From assembly GCF_005870035.1 (NCBI RefSeq), contig NZ_SWJG01000002.1, forward strand, positions 62,001 through 126,000: 64,000 nt of DNA. Reading direction: 5' to 3'. Shown here piece by piece: positions 57,925-64,000 of the stretch (its first letter is position 1; every line of letters starts with the position of its first letter). Under the pieces are notes generated by a model. The model did no database searches and was not told the DNA's origin. It worked only from the letters and a program-made list of their open reading frames with translations. A program made the position numbers and the translations under genes. Source of the stretch: Spirosoma lacussanchae (GTDB taxonomy: Bacteria > Bacteroidota > Bacteroidia > Cytophagales > Spirosomataceae).

Positions 57925-60900
57925 ATGAAAAAAATCTCTCCACTCGCGAGGGCAGGATTGCTATTGCTTTCTGTTTCCTGTATGAGTCAGCCCGCCTGGT
58001 CTCAGACCTTTGCTTCCAGCCGCCAGGTGATTAATCCCAAGCTCACCACGTCGGAAATGCGCAAACTGAAGGATATTCTTCAGGAACTTAAGTACCGCTA
58101 CCAGGTCGACATCATTTTTGAGGGCGGGGTTGTCGAAAACGTGACTACGCCGGTCATCAGCATCAACTACAGCCTGCCGCTGGAGCAGAACCTCAACGCC
58201 ATTCTGAAGCCGACGCATCTGCGCTACAAGAAGGTGAAAGAAGGCTCGTACCTGATTCTGGACGAGAAGCGGGATCGTAGGAAAAGCGTTTCGAACAGCT
58301 CATCGGCTATCCCCGGCCTGACCGATCATGTTACGGCTACGGCAATGGCCGGCCATCAACTGGAGGCCGACGCGCAGTCAGGCAAAGCCGGCACACTGAG
58401 CCTGAAAGTGGCCGATCAGGTCGTTTCCGGGCGGGTTACCGACGAGAGCGGGGGAGCGCTGCCGGGGGTCAACATCCTGCTAAAAGGGACCCAGAAAGGT
58501 ACCGCCACCGATGTGCAGGGCAATTATACGTTCAGAATCAGCGAAGGTAACTCGCCTAACAGCGCGGCCGTTCTTATTTTTTCGTTTGTCGGCTACCTGC
58601 CCCAGGAGATTGCGGTCAACAACCGCAGCGTTGTCAATGTACAGCTCAAAACCGATCTCAAGCTGATCAACGAAGTCGTGGTTGTGGGCTATGGTACCCA
58701 GAAACGCAGTGACATCACAGGCGCCGTTGGGTCGATCAGTGCCAAGGAAATTCAGGATGAGCCGGTGGTTCAGATTGGTCAGGCATTGCAGGGGAAGGTG
58801 GCCGGTTTACAGGTAACCCAAAACTCAGGCGCTCCCGGTTCCGGTCTGCTGATCCGCGTTCGGGGTACGGGTACTGTTAACAACTCGGACCCGCTCTACG
58901 TCGTAGACGGCAACCTGAACAGCAACCCGCTCGATCTGGTACCGGACCAGATTGAGAGTATTCAGGTGCTGAAAAGTGCCAGCGCAGCCGCTATTTACGG
59001 AGCTCAGGGCGCCAACGGCGTGATTCTGATCACTACCAAGCAAGGCCGGGCGGGCAAATCTCAGCTGGATGTCAGCCTGTCGCAGGGGGTACAGCAAATT
59101 CGGAAATACTTCCCCGTTACCAACGCGTTTCAGTACGCAACGCTCTATAACGAAGGCCTGGTCAACGCGGGCCAGCAGCCGCTCTACCCGAATCCGTCGG
59201 CCCTGGGCGAGGGTACCAACTGGCAGAAAGAGGTATTTCAGGTGGCACCCATGACCGACGTGAGCCTGTCGGCCAGCGGGGGAAACGAGAATAGCAAGTT
59301 CTTCTTTTCGGGGGGATACATCAACCAGGAGGGCATTATAAAAGGATCGGGTTTCAACCGCGCCAACCTGCGGATCAACTCGTCGCATACGATTAACCGG
59401 TATCTGCGGGTCGGTCAGAACCTGTCGGGTAGCCTGGCGCAGTATAAGCAAATATCGGAGTTCAACTTCGGGTCGATACTGGGCAGTACGCTGACGGCCA
59501 ATCCCGAAATTCCGGTCAGGATGCCCGATGGTAACTGGGGTTATTCGCCAACCTCGCTGAACTCTGGTAACCCACTGGCCAGTATCAATTACACCAACAA
59601 CAATACCCGGCGACCCGTCATCAATGGCAATGTATACGCGGAGATCATTCCGCTGGAGGGGCTGACCTTCCGCTCTCAGTATAACTTCAACATTGGCTAT
59701 TCGGAGAACTCGGTGTTCAACCCCGCGTATCGTATCTCTACCAGTAACTTCAACGATGTAGCCAACCTCACTGAAAGTACCAGCCGTTTTCGTGAATACA
59801 GCTGGGTAAACACGCTGACCTATCAGAAAAACATTGGTGATCATACGTTCGACGTTCTGGGCGGGGTAACCGTTCAGGAATCCTACACGCAGGGTATACT
59901 GGCCTACGCGGCCGGACTGCCCCTGAACGCGACCCTGAATCCGAATCTGCGTTACCTCAACCTGTCGACCCAAAGCAACCGGGTAGAGGGCGACGCCGGT
60001 GCCTGGGGGATCTTATCGTACCTCGGCCGGATCAACTACAACTACAAAAGCAAATATTTCACGACGGTGAACTTCCGGGCCGATGGGTCGTCGCGCTTCG
60101 GAGAGAACAACAAATTCGGGTATTTTCCCTCGTTTTCGCTGGGCTGGAAACTGTCCGAAGAGCCTTTCCTGAAAGAGGTCACCTGGGTGAATAACCTGAT
60201 GCTGCGGGGCGGCTGGGGGTCGTTGGGCAACCAGAACTCATTACCCAACTACGCCTTTACGGAGCTGGTTACGCCCAACATCAACTACACCTTCGGCAAC
60301 CCGCAGACGGTGGTACGCGGCCAGGCCGTTACCAGCATGGGTAACCCGGACCTCCGGTGGGAGTCGACCAAAGAAACCAACATAGGAGTCGACTTTACCG
60401 GCTTCAACAACCGGGTTACGGCTTCGGTCGACGTATACAACAAGAAAACGACCGACATGCTCCTGCAGGTACCGGTTGTCAGCTACTCCGGCATTCAGAA
60501 CGCGCCTTACGTAAACGGAGGCAGCGTCACCAATAAAGGGGTTGAGCTATCGCTGGGCTATGACCGGAACAACAGCATTCCCGGTGGTTTCAACTACGGC
60601 GTGTCGGGTAATATTGCCTTCAACCAGAACCGCGTAAACGCGCTGAGCAACTCCGGAACGGCCATCAACCAGTTCATCAGCTTTGTCGGTCTGGTAAACG
60701 TTACGCAGGTAGGGAGCCCCATTGCTTCATTCTGGGGCTGGCGGACCAACGGCCTCTTCCAGAGCCGCGAAGAAATTGCGGCCCACGCGTTCCAGAGCAC
60801 CGGAACCGCGCCCGGCGACATCCGCTTCGTGGACCTGGACGGCAACGGAGTCATTAACGCCAATGACCAGACCGTAATCGGCAATCCCTGGCCCAAGTTC

Positions 60901-61386
60901 ACCTACGGGCTGACCTCCTACGCGTCGTTCAAGAACCTCGACTTCCGGATGCAGTTTCAGGGTACCTACGGCAACGACATATTCATGGGTCTGAAATTCA
61001 GAATGGAAGGCGCCAACTTCTTTAACTACACCATGAACGTCTGGGAAAACCGCTGGACCGGCCCGAACACCAGCAATACGGTGCCCCGCCTGAATACCAA
61101 CGACCCGAACAACAACATGCGCTCGTCGGAATACTACATCGAAGACGGATCGTATCTGCGGCTGCGGAACATTCAGATCGGCTATCGCATTCCGAAGAGC
61201 GTGGTGAATCTGCGGAGTCTGCGTGTATATGCGTCGGTCCAGAACGCGCTGACCTTCACCAAATATCCCGGATTCGATCCTGAGCTGGGCAGCAACCGTG
61301 GCAACAGCCCCCTCTATATCGGTATCGACGAGACGAACTACCCGCTGCCCCGGATCTATACCCTGGGCGTCAACATTGGCCTTTGA
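57925..61386 (+). CDS. SusC/RagA family TonB-dependent transporter with STN domain
   Basis: The 1153-residue transporter has a signal peptide (to PAWSQ) and an STN-like domain at about residues 40-115 (ILQELKYRYQVDIIFEGGVV). A low-complexity spacer of about 55 residues precedes the carboxypeptidase-D-like domain at about 170-250 (SGRVTDESGGALPGVNILLK). The plug (VVVVGYGTQKRSDITGAVGS, DPLYVVDGNLNSNPL, AIYGAQGANGVILITTKQGR) and barrel (ending YTLGVNIGL) complete it. The cargo cannot be told. It is the transporter of the second locus and differs clearly from the first SusC. Confidence 0.95.
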   Translation: MKKISPLARAGLLLLSVSCMSQPAWSQTFASSRQVINPKLTTSEMRKLKDILQELKYRYQVDIIFEGGVVENVTTPVISINYSLPLEQNLNAILKPTHLRYKKVKEGSYLILDEKRDRRKSVSNSSSAIPGLTDHVTATAMAGHQLEADAQSGKAGTLSLKVADQVVSGRVTDESGGALPGVNILLKGTQKGTATDVQGNYTFRISEGNSPNSAAVLIFSFVGYLPQEIAVNNRSVVNVQLKTDLKLINEVVVVGYGTQKRSDITGAVGSISAKEIQDEPVVQIGQALQGKVAGLQVTQNSGAPGSGLLIRVRGTGTVNNSDPLYVVDGNLNSNPLDLVPDQIESIQVLKSASAAAIYGAQGANGVILITTKQGRAGKSQLDVSLSQGVQQIRKYFPVTNAFQYATLYNEGLVNAGQQPLYPNPSALGEGTNWQKEVFQVAPMTDVSLSASGGNENSKFFFSGGYINQEGIIKGSGFNRANLRINSSHTINRYLRVGQNLSGSLAQYKQISEFNFGSILGSTLTANPEIPVRMPDGNWGYSPTSLNSGNPLASINYTNNNTRRPVINGNVYAEIIPLEGLTFRSQYNFNIGYSENSVFNPAYRISTSNFNDVANLTESTSRFREYSWVNTLTYQKNIGDHTFDVLGGVTVQESYTQGILAYAAGLPLNATLNPNLRYLNLSTQSNRVEGDAGAWGILSYLGRINYNYKSKYFTTVNFRADGSSRFGENNKFGYFPSFSLGWKLSEEPFLKEVTWVNNLMLRGGWGSLGNQNSLPNYAFTELVTPNINYTFGNPQTVVRGQAVTSMGNPDLRWESTKETNIGVDFTGFNNRVTASVDVYNKKTTDMLLQVPVVSYSGIQNAPYVNGGSVTNKGVELSLGYDRNNSIPGGFNYGVSGNIAFNQNRVNALSNSGTAINQFISFVGLVNVTQVGSPIASFWGWRTNGLFQSREEIAAHAFQSTGTAPGDIRFVDLDGNGVINANDQTVIGNPWPKFTYGLTSYASFKNLDFRMQFQGTYGNDIFMGLKFRMEGANFFNYTMNVWENRWTGPNTSNTVPRLNTNDPNNNMRSSEYYIEDGSYLRLRNIQIGYRIPKSVVNLRSLRVYASVQNALTFTKYPGFDPELGSNRGNSPLYIGIDETNYPLPRIYTLGVNIGL

Positions 61387-61463
61387 TATTGTCGACAGCG
61401 CTTTCCGGCGCTACAGCAAATGCGCTGCCCGAAAGCGCTCCTTAAACCCAAGACCCATTAGCC

Positions 61464-62969
61464 ATGAAGCTACTATCATACGTCTTATTAACCTGTTTTT
61501 GCTGGTTCACCTCACAGGGCTGCAAGAGCGTACTGGATAAAGAACCCCTGGCGCAGATCAGTGCCTCCAGCGCCTACATCACTGCCGACGATGCCCGCCG
61601 GGCCGTAACCGCTGCCTACACCCCCCTGGCCGGTAACAACTGGTGCTGCACCTACGTAGGAACCGGCTATATGCACTGGGTGCTGGCCAACGTAGCGTCT
61701 GACGATACCGAAAAAGGGGGCGAATCGGGGTCCGATCAGCTGTATGCGCAGCAAATTTCCCTGTTTAACATTCAGTCGGACAACGATGCCGCCCGCTTCG
61801 CCTGGTCGACCGAGTACATCGGTATACGGCGGGCCAACCTGGTGCTGGACAACGTACCGAACATCCAGATGGACGCGGCCCTCAAAAACCAGTACCTGGC
61901 CGAAGCCAAGTTCCTGCGGGCCTGGTACTACATCAACCTGGTCAAAACCTTCGGGGATGTGCCGCTGGTACTGACGGCTTCGCAGAATACCTACGACATG
62001 GAGCGAACGCCCAAACAGCAGGTCTACGCCCAGATTATCAAAGACCTGGAAGAAGCCGCAGAAGTACTCCCGCTGGCCAGTAAGTACCCGGCTGCCGACC
62101 GGGGTCGGGCTACCAAAGGGGCCGCGCAGGCTTACCTGGGTAAGGTGTATCTGTATATGAATAATTTCGCCAAGGCCGAAGAATGGTTCGACAAGGTGAT
62201 CAAGTCGGGCGAGTACGCGTTGCATGCCGATTACATGGGTATGTTTCTGCGGGCCGGTGAAACCAGCCGGGAGCACATTTTTCAGGTACAGTTCCTGAAC
62301 GATCAGGGCGCGCAGCCTGCCAATAATCAGATCAACATCGTGATGGCGAGCCGCGCCCGTAATGGCTGGGGCTTCAATAACCCTACTGCTGATTTTGTCA
62401 GCGCTTTCGAGCCCGGCGACCCCCGCCTGGAACAATCGGTATACAAAACGGGCGATGTCATGCCCGACGGGCTTGTGGCCAACGTAGGCAACAGTAGCAC
62501 CGGCTACCTGAACAAAAAAGTGTACGTGCCCGAATATGAGCGCATTGCCGGGTCGCTGCAGGCGGGTCGAGACGATATCTACATGCGGCTGGGAAAAGTG
62601 CTGCTGTGGTACGCCGAAGCGGCCAACGAGAACGGAAACACAACCGCTGCCCTGAACGCTCTGAATCAGGTTCGGGCACGCGCCCGGCAGGGAAAAACGG
62701 GGGTGCTGCCCGATGTAACCGTGACCGATAAAGCCGCACTTCGCGAACGAATCTGGCAGGAGCAGCGGGTCGAGTTCGGGCAGGAGTATGAGCGCTTCTT
62801 CGAGCTGGTCCGCCAGGGTCGGGCCGGGAAAGTGCTGCGGGCCTACGGCGAAAAATACAAAACCGCCAAAGGAGCTGGCTTCCGCGACGGTATTAACGAA
62901 ATATTCCCGATTCCGCAGCTCGAAATCAATTTGAGTGGCGGCAAAATCAAGCAGAATCCGGGCTACTAA
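61464..62969 (+). CDS. SusD/RagB family surface glycan-binding lipoprotein
   Basis: The 501-residue lipoprotein has a lipobox TSQGCKS after a hydrophobic n-terminal segment, then KEPLAQISASSAYITADDAR. The core has YLAEAKFLRAWYYINLVKTF with GDVPLVLT, TPR-like helices, LLWYAEAANENGNTTAALNA, EFGQEYERFFELVRQGRAGK and the end IFPIPQLEINLSGGKIKQNP. Behind the lipobox Cys the residues are KS rather than acidic, unlike the first SusD. It follows susC by 77 nt and forms its partner. Confidence 0.94.
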   Translation: MKLLSYVLLTCFCWFTSQGCKSVLDKEPLAQISASSAYITADDARRAVTAAYTPLAGNNWCCTYVGTGYMHWVLANVASDDTEKGGESGSDQLYAQQISLFNIQSDNDAARFAWSTEYIGIRRANLVLDNVPNIQMDAALKNQYLAEAKFLRAWYYINLVKTFGDVPLVLTASQNTYDMERTPKQQVYAQIIKDLEEAAEVLPLASKYPAADRGRATKGAAQAYLGKVYLYMNNFAKAEEWFDKVIKSGEYALHADYMGMFLRAGETSREHIFQVQFLNDQGAQPANNQINIVMASRARNGWGFNNPTADFVSAFEPGDPRLEQSVYKTGDVMPDGLVANVGNSSTGYLNKKVYVPEYERIAGSLQAGRDDIYMRLGKVLLWYAEAANENGNTTAALNALNQVRARARQGKTGVLPDVTVTDKAALRERIWQEQRVEFGQEYERFFELVRQGRAGKVLRAYGEKYKTAKGAGFRDGINEIFPIPQLEINLSGGKIKQNPGY

Positions 62970-63047
62970 ACGCAGGCCATGTCATCGTACCAGACGGGCG
63001 TGGGTTGGGTAAACTATGCCTTCCTCAAACCAGACCGGTCGCCCGAA

Positions 63048-63089
63048 GTCAGTCACCAGGCTCCTATAAACGGGCTGTGGGTGACTGAC
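63048..63089 (+). terminator. Hairpin between susD and the DUF1080-like gene
   Basis: GTCAGTCACC and GGTGACTGAC (63048-63057 and 63080-63089) form a perfect 10-bp stem with a 22-nt loop. A C-rich stretch follows and not a T-run, so it may be a weak terminator or a 3'-end stem that tunes expression beyond susD. Confidence 0.45.
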
Positions 63090-63161
63090 CCCCGCCCGGC
63101 TGCCTGCTTCTCATTACTCCCACGGGCCAGTGCGCCGGCCTGGTTTAACCTACTCTTTCTT

Positions 63162-64000
63162 ATGCGGCTGTTCGTAAGCATATGTGCGTGTATCACGGTG
63201 TCTGCCAGCTTGTTGGGTCAGACCATGCCGGCAGCTGAAAAGCCGTCGTTCGGTCAGACGTTTGTGCCAGACCTCATAGTCAGGGCCTCCGATATCAAGT
63301 CGTTTCAGGTGGTTGGGCAGGCCGACTGGCAGGCTCAGAACGGCGAGATCGTTGCGCGGTTAGCGCCTAATTCCGGAGGGAGCTGGCTTGTGCTGAACCG
63401 GTCGTATCAGGATGTCGGTCTTCATGCGCTATTCAAGTGCAGCCCCTCGGCCGAAACGGGGGTGCTGTTGCGGATGCAGAAAACCGATCGGGGCATGAAG
63501 GGTATTTTCCTGACCCTCAACAAAGACGAAGTGGCTCCTTATGCGGTATCCATCGATGCGCAGGGCAACATAACCGAGCGCGAAAAGTTGCGGTATGCGG
63601 GCGGCATCTACTACCGGCTGGCCCCCCCGAAGAACGACGCCCAGGCCAACGCCCGCCGGGCTATGCCACCCCGCCCCGCTACCCCCGCCAACCTGCCGCT
63701 GGCCCGCCCCAATACCGACTTCCGCGCCGACGACTGGAATATGGTCGAAACGTTTGTCGAGCTGAACGTCATCCGCAATTTCCTGAACGATGGCGCCGAG
63801 ATCGGTGGGGCCGTAGATGGCGATTCGGCAACGGATGAGTATGGCCCCATTGCGCTTTACGCGGGCGGTTCGGGCGAGGTTCGCTTCAAGGACATCATGG
63901 TCAAGGACATTGCCATGCGTGTGAACCCGGCCGAAAAATCGTCTTCCCGTTTTACTGTCCAGTGCATCAGTGATATGTACTATTCGTGGGGCGCCGATGC
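63162..64000 (+). CDS. Secreted DUF1080 (3-keto-disaccharide hydrolase-like) protein, truncated by the window
   Basis: The frame opens at the ATG at 63162 and stays open to the end of the window (279 residues). It has a signal peptide (LFVSICACITVSASLLGQ). A concanavalin-like DUF1080 domain covers about residues 40-265: SFQVVGQADWQAQNGEIVAR, SWLVLNRSYQDVGLHALFKC, WNMVETFVELNVIRNFLNDG, YGPIALYAGGSGEVRFKDIM and KDIAMRV. A new segment starts RFTVQCISDMYYSWGAD, a pattern I associate with FG-GAP/VCBS repeats, so a fused propeller may follow outside the window. It is the first gene after susD in the second locus, so its substrate class may be that locus's target. Confidence 0.7.
   Translation, partial: MRLFVSICACITVSASLLGQTMPAAEKPSFGQTFVPDLIVRASDIKSFQVVGQADWQAQNGEIVARLAPNSGGSWLVLNRSYQDVGLHALFKCSPSAETGVLLRMQKTDRGMKGIFLTLNKDEVAPYAVSIDAQGNITEREKLRYAGGIYYRLAPPKNDAQANARRAMPPRPATPANLPLARPNTDFRADDWNMVETFVELNVIRNFLNDGAEIGGAVDGDSATDEYGPIALYAGGSGEVRFKDIMVKDIAMRVNPAEKSSSRFTVQCISDMYYSWGAD

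Noticed and set aside
58825..59973. 382-codon minus-strand frame inside the second susC
   Set aside because: It is fully antisense to conserved SusC plug and barrel sequence and has no recognisable domain.

Overview
The window is chromosomal DNA of a Bacteroidota bacterium, most likely order Cytophagales and close to Spirosoma or Fibrella. The evidence is two SusC/SusD pairs, Bacteroidota-type promoters (TAnnTTTG with an upstream TTG), very weak Shine-Dalgarno use, a Pro/Ala/Gly/Asn-rich IF-2 N-terminus and a BatA-type membrane protein. The genus is inferred from gene style, not from a marker gene.

Positions 1-15.9 kb are mostly housekeeping: the 3' end of gpsA, a secreted sugar-dehydrogenase-like protein with DUF11 domains, a HIT hydrolase and greA, an apparent small RNA unit, fmt, folA, a BatA-like protein, the rimP-nusA-infB operon, a membrane-anchored EEP hydrolase, and an HxlR regulator with a fatty acid desaturase.

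From 55.3 kb down to 15.9 kb every gene lies on the minus strand. This is a polysaccharide utilization locus of about 40 kb for xylan, probably side-chain-rich arabinoxylan. It starts with an ECF sigma factor, a FecR anti-sigma factor, and a SusC with an N-terminal STN signalling domain plus SusD. Then follow GH95, GH43, GH127/146, a secreted VOC protein, GH43, GH9, GH97, GH43, a CE6-like acetylesterase, a BD-FAE-type esterase, GH39, a decayed F5/8C-domain gene, a run of CE1-type esterases (six genes, seven catalytic domains) interrupted by GH8, an SDR/AraC pair and finally GH10. GH10, GH9 and GH8 would cut the backbone and xylo-oligosaccharides. GH39 and GH43 would release xylose and arabinose, GH95/GH97/GH127 would strip rarer sugars, and the many esterases would remove acetyl or feruloyl groups. 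No alpha-glucuronidase (GH67 or GH115) was recognised.

At 56.1-64 kb a second, divergent locus head is on the plus strand: ECF sigma, FecR, STN-SusC, SusD and a truncated DUF1080-like protein. It shares a 783-nt AT-rich intergenic region with the first locus.

The intergenic DNA of the minus-strand locus is rich in structure. A family of dispersed GTCATCCC...GGGATGAC palindromes sits a few bases behind stop codons. There are perfect inverted repeats with 24- and 26-bp arms, a nested inverted-repeat element of about 170 bp, a terminator behind susD followed by a new promoter, and a gene relic with frameshifts and a nonsense codon. The rimP leader carries an attenuator-like hairpin between promoter and start codon.
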